In this document: one piece after another, positions 8,580-18,829 of the stretch
Layout of the letters: the number at the start of each line of letters is the position of its first letter
Numbering within the stretch: the stretch's first letter is position 1
Assembly: GCA_964568805.1 (NCBI GenBank)
Contig: CAZMRW010000031.1
Coordinates: 1-41,440, forward strand
From: CAZMRW01 sp964568805
GTDB taxonomy: Bacteria; Pseudomonadota; Gammaproteobacteria; Methylococcales; Methylomonadaceae
Length of the DNA stretch: 41,440 nt
Reading direction: 5' to 3'
Translations under genes and position numbers: made by a program
Notes under the pieces: generated by a model
Databases searched by the model: none
Told to the model about the DNA's origin: nothing
What the model saw: only the letters and a program-made list of their open reading frames with translations

Positions 8580-11267
8580 TCAGCGGCGCCATTCATCAAT
8601 CAGGGAAGCAACCAATGCAGTCCAGGTCTGATGCGAAGCGCCTAAGCCCCGGCCGGTTTCGGCATGAAAATATTCATGAAAAAGCAAATAATCCTTCCAA
8701 TGCGGATCGTTTTGAAAACGAGCGTCGTTTCCATGAATTGGGCGCTGTCCATTGGCATCGGGCAGGAACAGCCTAATCATGCGGTTGGCAAGCTCTTCGG
8801 CGAGTTCTCCCAGAGTCATCGCTACCTTGCCAGGGTTGTCATCCATTTGAACGTCGAGCCGAAAGGAACTGCCGAGCGCTTTGTCCAGTTTTCGCAACGA
8901 TTCGATCATCAGAAACCCCACCGGAAACCAGATCGGTCCTCGCCAGTTGGAGTTCCCTCCCTTGATTTTTGATTCGGCCTCGGCAGGTTCGTAGCGAACC
9001 TCACCCAGTCCGTATTTGAATGGATTTTCACTATGGTATTTGGACAGGCTGCGCATGCCAAACAGCGAAAGAAATTCGTCTTGATCGAATAATCGGGACA
9101 GCAGCCGTTTTATTTGTTCCTGACTGGCTATGCTCAGTACATAGGTCGTATTGCTGTCCCGACGCACCGAATAACAGCATAACTGGGCGAACAGATTACG
9201 ATTTTCCAGAAACCAGTCCAGATTAGCCTTAAACGAGACAAAAGGTTCAATCCAGTCGGCCTCCAGGCGCTCGGCGGCATAGAGCGGAATCAGACCGACC
9301 AATGATCGAACGCGAAATTTGTCGAAGCTGTCGTCAGGATACCGCAGGACATCGTAAAAAAAGCCGTCCTGCTCATCCCAAAGCTGATAATCGCGCCCGC
9401 CCATTTGCTTCATGGCGACGCCGATATGGACAAAATGCTCCAAAAACTTCGTAGCCAGGCTTTCGTAAACGCAATTCTCCTCGGCCAGTTCGAGTGCTAT
9501 TCGCATCATATTCAGGCAATACATGGCCATCCAGCCGGTCGCATCGGACTGCTCCAGTATCTGACCTCCCGGCAAGGCTCTGCTTCTATCCACCACGGCG
9601 ATATTGTCGAGGCCCAGAAATCCACCTTCGAATACGTTATTTCCATGGCTGTCCACCTTGTTGACCCACCAACCGAAGTTAATCAGTAACTTATGAAAAC
9701 AGCGCTCCAGGAAAAATCGGTCCGATCTGTGGTGCAAGTGCTTTTCCATGTTATAGACGCGCCAAACCGCCCAAGCGTGAACGGGCGGATTGACATCGGA
9801 GAAATCCCATTCAAAAGCGGGAATTTGGCCATTAGGATGCTGAAATTGCTGAAACAGCATCAACCATAATTGTTCCTTTGCGAAACACGGATCGATTAAC
9901 GCCATAGGCACTGAGGCAAATGCAAGATCCCATGCGGCAAACCAGGGATATTCCCACTTATCGGGCATCAGCAGCACCCGCATCGAATTGAGATGCCGCC
10001 AATGCTGATTGCGTATGGTTTTGCGCGACGCCGGCGGGGGGGCGCCGGCGCTGTCACCGTCCAGCCACTTTTGAACATCGAACAGATAAACTTGTTTGCT
10101 CCACAGCAAACCGGCCAACGCTTGCCTTTGCAGCCGCCGCTCCTCCTGATTCGCTTTCACAGGATGGACCGATTCGTAAAAGGCATCGGCTTCCGCCCTG
10201 CGTTTCATGATAATGGCGTTTATATCGGACAATGGCGCGATTTTCGGTTTATCGGTCAAACGCAGCAGTACCTGTACCGATTGACCGGCCGGGATATCGA
10301 AGCGGTAATGCACACAAGACTTGGTTCCTGACAATCGTGGATTGATGCAGGGTTCGCCATTAATGATGAAGCGATGAAAGGCGTCTTTCTGGTAGGGCGA
10401 ATGGTTTATCGATTCAGGGCCGTAGACGCACGGCATATTGGTTTCGTTGTCGGTAAACAGCGGTGTGCCTTGACCTTGCGCATAAAGATACCGGTCTCCC
10501 AGGCGGTACGGAAACAATAAGCCCGGCAGTGCGGGAATATTCGAACTATCGGCAAACAGGCAGAGTGTTTTCTCCGAAGAAGACGTCTTATCGGTCACGA
10601 GCCTGATAACGGGTTCAGCGCCGCGCGGATCGCTCCACGCCCAATTATTACGAAACCATAGATGGGGCAATATATGCAGCGGCGCGGCTTCCGGCCCCCG
10701 ATTGGTTGCGGTGATGCGGATACAGATATCATCCGGTGATATCTTGGCGTATTCAACCTCGACATCGAAATAGCGGTTGTCATCGAAAATACCCGTATCC
10801 AACAGCTCGTATTCAGCCCCCTTCCCGTTTCGGCACTGATTTTCCTTGATCAGACCCCGATACGGAAATTCACCCTGCGGATACTTGTAGAGATAACGCA
10901 TGTAGCTGTGAGTCGGCGTATTATCAAGATAAAAGTAATAGTCCTTGACATCCTCGCCATGATTGCCATCCCACATGTTCAGGCCAAAGGCCCGTTCTTT
11001 CAATATGGGGTCGCGTCCATTCCAAAGCGCCAAGGCAAAGACTAATAACTGATAACGATCGCAAATGCCGGCCAGACCATCTTCCCCCCAACGATAGGCC
11101 TTGCTGCGCGCCTGTTCATGAGTTAGATATCGCCAGGCATCACCGTTGGGGCTGTAATCCTCGCGCACGGTCCCCCAGGACCTCTCGCTGACATACGGTC
11201 CCCAACGCCACCAGGGAGGCAAATCGCCGGAATTTTCTCTGATGCGGGCATGCTCTTCAGTGTTCAT
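8580..11267 (-). CDS. GH63-like (MGH1/glucosidase) glycoside hydrolase
   Basis: About 895 aa, cytoplasmic by the lack of a signal peptide. The N-terminal part reads like bacterial GH63-type glucosidases (WGTVREDYSPNGDAWRY, then NMWDGNHGEDVKDYYFYLD). A beta-rich domain follows, then an (alpha/alpha)6 barrel. The barrel carries WFAAWDLAFAS near residue 445, PAFEWDFSDVNPPVHAW, and a C-terminal NWRGPIWFPVGFL and HEYFHAETGRGLGASHQTW. These enzymes hydrolyse alpha-glucosides or mannosylglycerate-type compounds; the real substrate cannot be read from sequence. The longest frame starts at a TTG (11291), but the ATG at 11267 is the better start. It is a single-gene unit, with a 480-bp gap upstream. 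Confidence 0.8.
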   Translation of the reverse strand: MNTEEHARIRENSGDLPPWWRWGPYVSERSWGTVREDYSPNGDAWRYLTHEQARSKAYRWGEDGLAGICDRYQLLVFALALWNGRDPILKERAFGLNMWDGNHGEDVKDYYFYLDNTPTHSYMRYLYKYPQGEFPYRGLIKENQCRNGKGAEYELLDTGIFDDNRYFDVEVEYAKISPDDICIRITATNRGPEAAPLHILPHLWFRNNWAWSDPRGAEPVIRLVTDKTSSSEKTLCLFADSSNIPALPGLLFPYRLGDRYLYAQGQGTPLFTDNETNMPCVYGPESINHSPYQKDAFHRFIINGEPCINPRLSGTKSCVHYRFDIPAGQSVQVLLRLTDKPKIAPLSDINAIIMKRRAEADAFYESVHPVKANQEERRLQRQALAGLLWSKQVYLFDVQKWLDGDSAGAPPPASRKTIRNQHWRHLNSMRVLLMPDKWEYPWFAAWDLAFASVPMALIDPCFAKEQLWLMLFQQFQHPNGQIPAFEWDFSDVNPPVHAWAVWRVYNMEKHLHHRSDRFFLERCFHKLLINFGWWVNKVDSHGNNVFEGGFLGLDNIAVVDRSRALPGGQILEQSDATGWMAMYCLNMMRIALELAEENCVYESLATKFLEHFVHIGVAMKQMGGRDYQLWDEQDGFFYDVLRYPDDSFDKFRVRSLVGLIPLYAAERLEADWIEPFVSFKANLDWFLENRNLFAQLCCYSVRRDSNTTYVLSIASQEQIKRLLSRLFDQDEFLSLFGMRSLSKYHSENPFKYGLGEVRYEPAEAESKIKGGNSNWRGPIWFPVGFLMIESLRKLDKALGSSFRLDVQMDDNPGKVAMTLGELAEELANRMIRLFLPDANGQRPIHGNDARFQNDPHWKDYLLFHEYFHAETGRGLGASHQTWTALVASLIDEWRR

Positions 11268-11746
11268 ATCGAGCGTCTCATCCAAGGGCAATTAACAATG
11301 GCGGGCCTATGACTCCGAGTCCATTTAACTGCATCAAGCGAATACAAGTCAAGCCGGCCAAACAATTCGCTGTGCATCAGGATGTCAAGTGCATCCCTAT
11401 CAAGTTTAAGCTTGGTAATCCGTCAAGCATGTAATAACGATCAGATGTAGGTGCGAATTCATTCGTACAGCGCGGATAAATCCGCACCTACACTATTGTG
11501 CTTCCGTCAAAATTGCATTGGCGAATTACTAGCGAGTCCACTTAAAAAAATTGCTGATCGATTTTGGTTACGAAAGTAGCATTTCCGGGACTGATCGGGA
11601 ACTCACAATAACTTCAATCAATCCAAAAGATTAAATTTATAGGCTTAACTAATTGATTGACTCTCCGGGCCATATAGACTCCGTATCAAATTACAAACTA
11701 TCATAGACTCCTGGTTTCTCCCCTCAATCCGGCGAAGGTGAACGTT
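11268..11746. other. intergenic region upstream of the caspase-like gene
   Basis: About 480 bp lie between two divergent genes. The region contains a palindromic repeat at 11446-11493 and otherwise no open frame of note. The segment 11560-11700 is AT-rich and should carry the promoter for the caspase-like gene; I could not assign -35 and -10 boxes reliably. Confidence 0.4.
11446..11493. repeat. palindromic REP-like element
   Basis: Ten-base arms TGTAGGTGCG and CGCACCTACA flank a second, imperfect inner dyad (GAATTCATTCG opposite CGGATAAATC). The whole element is about 48 bp and can fold into one long hairpin. Elements of this layout are dispersed in many gammaproteobacterial genomes. No second copy was seen in this window. 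Confidence 0.6.
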
Positions 11747-14113
11747 ATGGCCAAAAGTAAATTGTTGCTGCAAACGGTATGCATCCTTTTATTCGCGGGT
11801 TGCGCGACAGACCCCGACGAATTGGCCGAACGCGCCGATGATATCGCGAAAGTTGAGCAAATGCGCGATGCCGATAAATTTTTTGCCGTAGATTGTTTAT
11901 TACCCGGTCAAATTCGAAAGCTTGGCTCAATGGCGACTTATCTGACCGCGCGCAGGCCCATTAAAACGACGGCAATGGATTGCGAAATCAGGGGCGGAGA
12001 GTACGTCGCCTATGATCGGGCTGATTCGGCCACATCGCTGAAAATATGGCTGGAGAAGGCTCAATCGGGCGATGCGGAAGCGCAAACCACTGTGGGAGAA
12101 ATTTACCAAAAAGGCAACGGCTTACCGCCGGATTATAAAACAGCTGCCGACTGGTTTCGAAAAGCCGCCACGCAAGGGAACAGCCGGGCTCAGATCAATT
12201 TAGGCTATCTCTATGAAAAAGGCTTGGGTGTCGGACAAGACACCTCGGTTGCCAGAGAGTGGTACCAAAAGGCGTCAGGCCTGGAAGCACAGAACATACC
12301 TTATGCCGCGACAATCAATACCACCTCCAATAATGATTTACTTGCAGAAATCAAACTTCTTAAAAATGAACTGAATAAAAGCCGCAATGAATCAGCCCTG
12401 CTTGCGCAGCAATTGGCAGAAAACCAAAATAGGCTTGACGCTAGTTTGACAAAACTCGATCTGTTTCAACGTGAGCGGGATAAAGCCAAATCCGATCTGG
12501 AAGCCGCTCAGGCGAAAGGCGATGTTGGTCAAGAAGGACGCCTGAAAAGCATTTTGACGGAAAAAGATGATGCTCTCGCCAGACAAGAACTACGGGTCTC
12601 GGAACTGAAATCCCAGTATGAAACCAAAGTGGCCGATCTGACCAAACAGCTCGGAGAAACTGAAAAACGAGCCACACAAATTTACAACCAGTTAAAAACA
12701 CAACAATCACTGACCGATGATAAGCAACTGAAATTGATGGATGCAGAAGCACGGCTGGCAAATACAGAAAAACAGTTGCTAGAGACTCAACAAAAAATCG
12801 TGGCCATCCAGCAAAGCGAAAAAAAATCTCCATTGTCTCAACAGGCTAACCTGAGCCAACAACAGGCTATTGCCCAAATGAAAAACGAACTGGCGACGAG
12901 TGAAAGGGAACACCGCCAATCCGAGGTTTTAATCAGCCAATTGCAGGCCGAGAAGCAAAAATACGAAGAACAGATTAAAAGTTTAAAGCACTCAGGCTCC
13001 GTGGCCGTTGCAGCACAAAAACCCGAGATCGAAATTATAGATCCCCCGTTTGAGTTGGTTCGCGGCATGCCGACAGTGACCTTGCGATCGCCGGTGAATG
13101 AGCGTGACATCATTGGCAAAGCGACATCTCCGGCTGGCATCATGACCGTCATGGTTAATGATATAAAAAACAGCATCGATAATCGCGGAATTTTTAATGC
13201 CACGATTAAGGTCAATCGGCCTAAAACGCCTGTGAGAGTCGTTGCGATTGATAAAAACGGAATGCGCGAGAGCCTGGAATTTTTGTTGTCCAAAGAAGAA
13301 AGCAGCCCGGATATGGGACAGGATAGTGACGATGCTCCAATCGGTTCGACTCCAAAAGAGGTATGGAATCTGGATTTCGGCCGCTACTATGCGCTTATTA
13401 TAGGCAATAACCGGTATCGGAAGCTTCCCAGGCTGGACACCCCTTCAAATGATGCCCGCGAACTCGACAAAACGTTACGGGAAAAATACGGCTTTAATAC
13501 AAAGTTGCTGATCGATGCGGATCGTTATCAAATCCTGTCCGCATTAAACGAATTCAGCCGTAAGCTGACAGAAAACGATAACCTGCTGATTTATTATGCC
13601 GGCCATGGCGAACTGGACGAGGTTAATCTGCGTGGACATTGGCTGCCGGTGGATGCGGAAGAGGACAATATGGCCAACTGGATATCGACAGTATCGATTT
13701 CCGATATGTTAAATATCATATCTTCCAGGCATATACTGGTCGTAGCCGATTCCTGTTACTCCGGATCAATGACCCGTTCGTCTCTCGCCCGCATTGACGC
13801 AGGCATGAGTAAAGAGAAAAAATCCGAATGGTTAAAGGCCATGTTAAAGAAAAAATCAAGAACGGTACTCACGTCAGGCGGAATGGAGCCGGTTCTGGAT
13901 GGAGGCGGGGGAAGTCATTCGGTATTCGCCAATGCCTTGATCAAAGCCTTAAAGGCAAACGCCGGTTTATTGGAAGGACAGGAGTTATATCACGATGTTT
14001 CCGCCAACGTAGTAGCCGTTGCGGCTAACTTTGACGTAGCACAAACCCCGGAATATGCGCCTGTGAAAAACGCGGGACATGACGGCGGTGAATTCTTTTT
14101 TATAGCCAAATAG
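11747..14113 (+). CDS. lipoprotein with Sel1 repeats, coiled coil and caspase-like (C14) domain
   Basis: About 788 aa from the ATG at 11747, which has GAAGG eight bases upstream; a GTG at 11738 gives three more residues but overlaps that site. The signal peptide ends in a lipobox (LFAGC), so the protein is lipid-anchored, with Ala at +2 favouring the outer membrane. Sel1-like repeats follow (GDAEAQTTVGEIYQKG and NSRAQINLGYLYEKG, residues about 95-175). Next comes a long charged coiled coil (about 195-425) and a beta-type linker. The C-terminal caspase-fold domain starts near 540 (YYALIIGNNRY). The catalytic dyad is intact: H620 in YYAGHGE and C670 in VVADSCYSGS. Metacaspase-like enzymes cut after Arg or Lys; the substrate here is unknown. 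It is a single gene. Confidence 0.88.
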   Translation: MAKSKLLLQTVCILLFAGCATDPDELAERADDIAKVEQMRDADKFFAVDCLLPGQIRKLGSMATYLTARRPIKTTAMDCEIRGGEYVAYDRADSATSLKIWLEKAQSGDAEAQTTVGEIYQKGNGLPPDYKTAADWFRKAATQGNSRAQINLGYLYEKGLGVGQDTSVAREWYQKASGLEAQNIPYAATINTTSNNDLLAEIKLLKNELNKSRNESALLAQQLAENQNRLDASLTKLDLFQRERDKAKSDLEAAQAKGDVGQEGRLKSILTEKDDALARQELRVSELKSQYETKVADLTKQLGETEKRATQIYNQLKTQQSLTDDKQLKLMDAEARLANTEKQLLETQQKIVAIQQSEKKSPLSQQANLSQQQAIAQMKNELATSEREHRQSEVLISQLQAEKQKYEEQIKSLKHSGSVAVAAQKPEIEIIDPPFELVRGMPTVTLRSPVNERDIIGKATSPAGIMTVMVNDIKNSIDNRGIFNATIKVNRPKTPVRVVAIDKNGMRESLEFLLSKEESSPDMGQDSDDAPIGSTPKEVWNLDFGRYYALIIGNNRYRKLPRLDTPSNDARELDKTLREKYGFNTKLLIDADRYQILSALNEFSRKLTENDNLLIYYAGHGELDEVNLRGHWLPVDAEEDNMANWISTVSISDMLNIISSRHILVVADSCYSGSMTRSSLARIDAGMSKEKKSEWLKAMLKKKSRTVLTSGGMEPVLDGGGGSHSVFANALIKALKANAGLLEGQELYHDVSANVVAVAANFDVAQTPEYAPVKNAGHDGGEFFFIAK

Positions 14114-14237
14114 CGGCATTGTCCGGCCATGTAGAACCAATACATGCAGGCCGACCAATGAATCACTTTCGAATAACTGTTACGGGTTAACAGAGGCGTT
14201 CATGTTCTCACTGGAAAATTGCCGCTGTTTTCTACAC
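14114..14237. other. short convergent gap
   Basis: The 124 bp between the caspase-like gene and cysH hold no open frame of note. I saw no clean terminator hairpin. Confidence 0.4.
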
Positions 14238-14960
14238 CTATTGCTTGATATTTTCCGCATGCAGCCCGCATTCCTTTTTGGTCTCGTCCTCCCACCACCA
14301 GCGGCCCGCGCGCTCGTGCTGATTCGGCAGCACCGGACGGGTACAGGGTTCGCAGCCGATGCTGGTATAGCCCTTCTGGTGCAATTCATTATAAGGCACC
14401 TGATAGGCTTCGATATAATCCCAGACTTTCGCTGAAGTCCAGTTGCACAACGGATTAAACTTGACCAGACGGTGATCGTCGCTGGAGAAGGCGCCGTCAA
14501 TTTGAACTTCAGGGATGTCCTGGCGCGTTTCCAGGCTTTGATCTTTACGCTGGCCGGTAATCCAGGCATCCAGATGAGCCAGTTTTCGTTTAAGCGGTTC
14601 AACTTTACGGATGCCGCAACATTCCTGATGTCCATCCACATAAAAGCTGAACAGGCCCTTTCTTTTTACGAAACTGTCGAGCACGTCCCGGTCCGGCGTT
14701 AATAACTCGATCTCAATCTGGTAATGGTTTCTGACTTTTTCAATAAAACGGTAGGTCTCCGGGTGCAGGCGTCCGGTATCCAGCGAAAAAACCGGTATGT
14801 CTTTTCTGATTTTGACCGCCATATCGATCAGTACCACATCCTCTGCGCCGCTAAAGGAAATGGCAATATTATCGAACAACTCCAACGCTTTTTTTAAAAT
14901 GATGCGGGGATTTTTACCGGTTAATTCCGTTTGTAATTGCTGGATATCGAAGGATGTCAT
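14238..14960 (-). CDS. cysH: assimilatory adenylylsulfate reductase, [4Fe-4S] type
   Basis: The 240-aa protein reduces activated sulfate to sulfite using thioredoxin or glutaredoxin electrons. The PP-loop SFSGAEDV lies at residues 35-42. Two cysteine pairs, C114-C115 and C203/C206 (GCEPC), bind a [4Fe-4S] cluster. This marks the APS-using (or dual-specificity) branch, unlike E. coli PAPS reductase, which lacks them. The catalytic Cys is C231 in the KKECGLH tail. The gene starts 2 nt after the gshA stop, so the two are cotranscribed, linking sulfate reduction to cysteine use for glutathione. Frame complete. Confidence 0.93.
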   Translation of the reverse strand: MTSFDIQQLQTELTGKNPRIILKKALELFDNIAISFSGAEDVVLIDMAVKIRKDIPVFSLDTGRLHPETYRFIEKVRNHYQIEIELLTPDRDVLDSFVKRKGLFSFYVDGHQECCGIRKVEPLKRKLAHLDAWITGQRKDQSLETRQDIPEVQIDGAFSSDDHRLVKFNPLCNWTSAKVWDYIEAYQVPYNELHQKGYTSIGCEPCTRPVLPNQHERAGRWWWEDETKKECGLHAENIKQ

Positions 14961-14962
14961 GA

Positions 14963-16549
14963 TTAATGCTGCGCAAAATACTGTTGTAAAAAGTCATCGA
15001 AAGGCAGTTGATCCTTGCTTTCAATGTCCTTTTGTTTGGCAAGCGATTGCTCGGCAAGTTCCATAAACAGGCGTCTATGATCCTCGTCCAGTCTGTTGCT
15101 CCTGAAATACTGTTCATGCTCGACCGAGGTCTTCAATGCCAGACGAGCATAGGGCAAATCAAGTTGCGACATCTTCTCAAGCAATTGCGCCGATGGGGTC
15201 AAATCGGGATTTTCTACCGGCAATCGTTGCAGCGATAAAGCGGAACTGTAAGGCTTGCCGGGATTATCCTGGTCGAGTATGGCACATACCGGTTCCATGG
15301 CGTCAAGAATCTCGGCCGCCCAGTCCTGCAAAACTATTTTTTGGCCGTTTCTGATCAGCTCCAAACCGGGCTTTCTGCCATGATTGGCGACCGCGAGTTG
15401 ATTGGCATTGTTAATCTCGGAGTCCTGATCGGTATTGTTTGGACTGTCTGCCAGAAGACAGGTCATCAGCAATGCCTCAATGAATCGGGCTTTACTTTCG
15501 TCGATACCGATCGGGTTGAACAAATCCAGATCCAGGGAACGCATTTCGATATACTTGACCCCCCTCCTTTTCAACGCCAACGTGGGCTTTTCCCCGGACA
15601 ACGCGATTTGTTTGGGCCGCATCGTGCTGTAAAATTCATTTTCTATCTGCAGGATATTGGCATTGAGCTGCAAATAGTCGCCATTGTCCTTGACGCCAAT
15701 TTTTTCATAGTCAGAAAAAGGGGTCGCAATCGCCTTGCTCAAGCTTGTGACGTAGCCGTCCAATGAATTGTAATCAATCCGGAGAGAGGCCTGATTTTTG
15801 CTTTTGTAGCCGATATCGCTCATGCGCAGAGACGTCGCATAAGGATGATACAGGGTGCCGCGGTCGAATTCCTCGAACTGGGCCATCAGGCCGGGACGGC
15901 TTTTGAAGAAACTTTTACATATAGCCGGCGACTCGCCGAATAAATACAGAATGATCCAGCCCAGCCGCTGGAAATTTCGGATCAAGCCGAAATAGCCTTC
16001 TGCGGTAAACTGCTCGAGATTGAGCTCGCTGTTTTCCAGTTGCTGTAACGCCGGCCATAACGCCACCGGCACGGAATAATTGAAATGGATGCCGGCGATG
16101 GCCTGCATGGTTCTGCCATAGCGATGCCACAAACCACGCCGGTAGATATGTTTCATCCGGCCAATATTGGACGAACCGTAACGGGCGATGGGAATACTTT
16201 CATCGCCGTCGATGCCGCAGGGCATGCTGGCGCCCAGAAGCATTTCATGATCGAGATGTTCATAAACAAACTGATGCACATGATGCATATAAGCCAGCGT
16301 ATCCTTGATCTCGGCAAACGGCGGAGTAATCAGTTCAATCAGGGCTTCCGAATAATCCGTCGTGATGAAGGGATGCGTCAGCGCCGATCCTAATGCCTTG
16401 GGATGGGACGTTTGAGCGATAAAACCGTCAGTGGAGATGCGCAGACTTTCTTTTTCAATGCCTTTAAGCCCGTCACAAATCAGTTGTTGCCGATCACTGG
16501 CCAGTAATCTTTCCAGTCGTGCCGGAAGCTTATTATTCGAATGCGTCAT
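14963..16549 (-). CDS. gshA: glutamate-cysteine ligase (gamma-glutamylcysteine synthetase)
   Basis: The 528-aa protein catalyses the first, ATP-dependent step of glutathione synthesis. It matches the E. coli-type class 1 family in length (518 aa there) and motifs: GIEKESLRI near the N-terminus, TTDYSEALIELITPP, the GIHFNYSVP segment, and KRRGVKYIEMRSLDLDLFNPIG. It is the first gene of a gshA-cysH operon and is divergent from recQ, with which it shares an 85-bp gap containing opposed TATAAT boxes. Only a weak ribosome site precedes the ATG at 16549, but this start gives the usual N-terminal length. Confidence 0.95.
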   Translation of the reverse strand: MTHSNNKLPARLERLLASDRQQLICDGLKGIEKESLRISTDGFIAQTSHPKALGSALTHPFITTDYSEALIELITPPFAEIKDTLAYMHHVHQFVYEHLDHEMLLGASMPCGIDGDESIPIARYGSSNIGRMKHIYRRGLWHRYGRTMQAIAGIHFNYSVPVALWPALQQLENSELNLEQFTAEGYFGLIRNFQRLGWIILYLFGESPAICKSFFKSRPGLMAQFEEFDRGTLYHPYATSLRMSDIGYKSKNQASLRIDYNSLDGYVTSLSKAIATPFSDYEKIGVKDNGDYLQLNANILQIENEFYSTMRPKQIALSGEKPTLALKRRGVKYIEMRSLDLDLFNPIGIDESKARFIEALLMTCLLADSPNNTDQDSEINNANQLAVANHGRKPGLELIRNGQKIVLQDWAAEILDAMEPVCAILDQDNPGKPYSSALSLQRLPVENPDLTPSAQLLEKMSQLDLPYARLALKTSVEHEQYFRSNRLDEDHRRLFMELAEQSLAKQKDIESKDQLPFDDFLQQYFAQH

Positions 16550-16580
16550 GGAGTGGGCGTTTCTACTCTTAAGTCCTGTT

Positions 16581-16599
16581 ATAATGGGCGCTATTATAA
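16581..16599. promoter_or_regulatory. opposed -10 boxes between gshA and recQ
   Basis: TATAAT reads forward at 16581-16586 and on the other strand at 16594-16599, in the gap between the divergent genes. On the minus strand a weak TTTATT lies 17 bp upstream and could be the -35. No good -35 is seen on the plus strand. These are probably the core promoters of recQ and gshA. Confidence 0.45.
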
Positions 16600-16634
16600 G
16601 GTGTTTGACTGATTGAATAAACTTTATCGTCTCT

Positions 16635-18773
16635 ATGGAAAATGCGGTGGCCGGTAAGCCGATTGAAATATTAAAGTCTGTGTTCGGCTATGACAGTTTC
16701 CGGGATACTCAAGGGGACGTCATCGAGCATCTATTGAACGGCAAAGACGCCCTGGTGTTAATGCCGACCGGCGGCGGCAAATCCTTGTGTTACCAGATTC
16801 CCGCGTTAATCAGACCGGGGACAGGCATCGTCATTTCACCGCTGATCGCACTGATGCAGGATCAGGTGAATGCCCTGCTGCAACTGGGCGTTAGCGCCGC
16901 CTTCCTCAACTCCACCTTATCGCTGGAGCAGGTCCGCCGAATCGAGCGGCAATTACAGGACGGCGAACTGGACCTGCTTTATATCGCCCCGGAACGGCTG
17001 ACGTCCGAGCGGACATTGTCCTTATTCAGCCGCATCAACATCGCCCTGTTCGCCATCGATGAAGCCCATTGCGTTTCCCAGTGGGGGCATGATTTTCGTA
17101 TCGATTACCTGCAGCTTTCCCTGCTGCATGAGCGGTTTCCCGCCATTCCTCGGATCGCCCTGACGGCAACGGCGGACAGCAAAACCCGTCAGGAAATCAT
17201 TGTGCGCCTGGGCCTTGAACAGGCCCGTTTATTTCAGCGAGGATTTGACCGGCCCAATATCCGTTACCGTATCGTTCAAAAAAACCAGGCCAGGCAGCAA
17301 TTGATCGACTTTATCCGTGCCGAACATGTCGGCGACTCGGGCATCGTCTACTGTCTGTCACGCAAAAAAGTCGACGAAACGGCTGCATGGCTCAAGACCA
17401 ACGGCGTCAATGCCCTGCCCTATCACGCGGGCATGAGCGGAGAATTGCGGCAGCGTCATCAACACCGGTTTTTAATGGAAGACGGCCTGGTCATCGTCGC
17501 CACTATTGCGTTCGGGATGGGCATCGATAAGCCCAACGTCCGCTTTGTCGCCCATCTTGATTTGCCCAAGAGCATTGAAGCCTATTACCAGGAAACCGGC
17601 CGCGCCGGGCGAGATGGCCTGCCTGCCAATGCCTGGATGGCCTATGGCTTGCAGGACGTGATCATGCTCAGGCGCATGCTGGCGGATTCCGATGCCGATG
17701 AAACGCATAAGCGCGTGGAACTGCATAAACTGGATGCGATGCTGGCCTTCTGCGAACAGGTGCATTGCCGGCGGCAAGCCTTATTAAGCTATTTCGGCGA
17801 TATCCTGGAACACGCTTGCGGCAATTGCGATACCTGTCTCGAGCCCGTCGATACCTGGGATGGCACCCTGCCCGCTCAACAGGCTCTGTCCTGTATCTAT
17901 CGATCCGAACAGCGCTTCGGCGTTGCTTATTTGATCGACGTCCTGCTGGGCAAAACCTCGGAAAGAATCAAAAAATTTGGTCATGACCAACTGACGACGT
18001 TCGGCATTGGAACCGGGCTGAGCGAGCAGCAATGGCATTCAGTCTTCAGGCAACTGGTCGCCCGCGGCCTGGTTTCAGTGGACTTTGATCGTTTTGGCGC
18101 GCTGAAACTGACCGAAATCTGCCGTCCGATTCTGCGCGGCGAACAGCCACTGATGTTGCGCAAGGATCTGCTGCCGGATAAAAAGAAATCCGGCAAGGAC
18201 GGCAAAAAACAGTTTGATACCAATCAGAATTCATCGTTATGGGAAGCCTTGCGCACCAAGCGCCGCGAAATTGCCGATGCACAAGATGTGCCGCCTTATA
18301 TCATTTTCCACGACGCCACGTTGATGGCCATGCTCGAAGCCAAACCCGCCAATCTTCAGCAAATGGCGAAGTTGCAGGGAATCGGCGAACGCAAACTGAA
18401 TCTTTATGGCGAACAATTTTTGGCGGTGATCAACGAGTTTGCCGATGCCGGTTCCGGGGCAACCGATACGATCAACACATCACTGGAATTATTCAGACTG
18501 GGTTACAGCATAGAGCAAATCGCCAGGCAAAGAAACCTGCAGGAAACGACGATATATGGCCATCTGGCCCATGGCCTTGAGAAAGGACTGCTGGCATTGC
18601 AGGAGGTGGTCGAACTGCCCGAACATGACATCAAACGAATAGAAGACGCCATACTGTCATTGTCCGTGGATCAGAAGAACTCTTTAAAACCGGTCTACGA
18701 CCTGTTCGGCGGCGTCTACAGTTACGGCGTTTTGCGTTGTGTCAAAGCCGCCTTGCAGTTTCAGACGGCTTGA
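16635..18773 (+). CDS. recQ: ATP-dependent DNA helicase RecQ, long form
   Basis: The 712-aa 3'-5' helicase acts in recombination and fork repair. Helicase motifs are complete: PTGGGKS (K49), DEAH at 142-145, TATAD, and the motif V/VI segment FGMGIDKPNVRF with QETGRAGRDG. The RQC zinc site is present (C378, C395, C398, C401), followed by the winged helix. An HRDC domain follows (LWEALRTKRREIADAQDVPPY, about residues 535-605). After it comes an extra C-terminal helix-turn-helix region (RLGYSIEQIARQRNLQETTIYGHL) that the 609-aa E. coli protein lacks but several other bacterial RecQ proteins carry. The start at 16635 has a weak ribosome site. Confidence 0.95.
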   Translation: MENAVAGKPIEILKSVFGYDSFRDTQGDVIEHLLNGKDALVLMPTGGGKSLCYQIPALIRPGTGIVISPLIALMQDQVNALLQLGVSAAFLNSTLSLEQVRRIERQLQDGELDLLYIAPERLTSERTLSLFSRINIALFAIDEAHCVSQWGHDFRIDYLQLSLLHERFPAIPRIALTATADSKTRQEIIVRLGLEQARLFQRGFDRPNIRYRIVQKNQARQQLIDFIRAEHVGDSGIVYCLSRKKVDETAAWLKTNGVNALPYHAGMSGELRQRHQHRFLMEDGLVIVATIAFGMGIDKPNVRFVAHLDLPKSIEAYYQETGRAGRDGLPANAWMAYGLQDVIMLRRMLADSDADETHKRVELHKLDAMLAFCEQVHCRRQALLSYFGDILEHACGNCDTCLEPVDTWDGTLPAQQALSCIYRSEQRFGVAYLIDVLLGKTSERIKKFGHDQLTTFGIGTGLSEQQWHSVFRQLVARGLVSVDFDRFGALKLTEICRPILRGEQPLMLRKDLLPDKKKSGKDGKKQFDTNQNSSLWEALRTKRREIADAQDVPPYIIFHDATLMAMLEAKPANLQQMAKLQGIGERKLNLYGEQFLAVINEFADAGSGATDTINTSLELFRLGYSIEQIARQRNLQETTIYGHLAHGLEKGLLALQEVVELPEHDIKRIEDAILSLSVDQKNSLKPVYDLFGGVYSYGVLRCVKAALQFQTA

Positions 18774-18829
18774 TGCGACAGGTCATCAACGTAACAGGCC
18801 GTATCATGTAATGTTCGCAAAAAAAGCGC

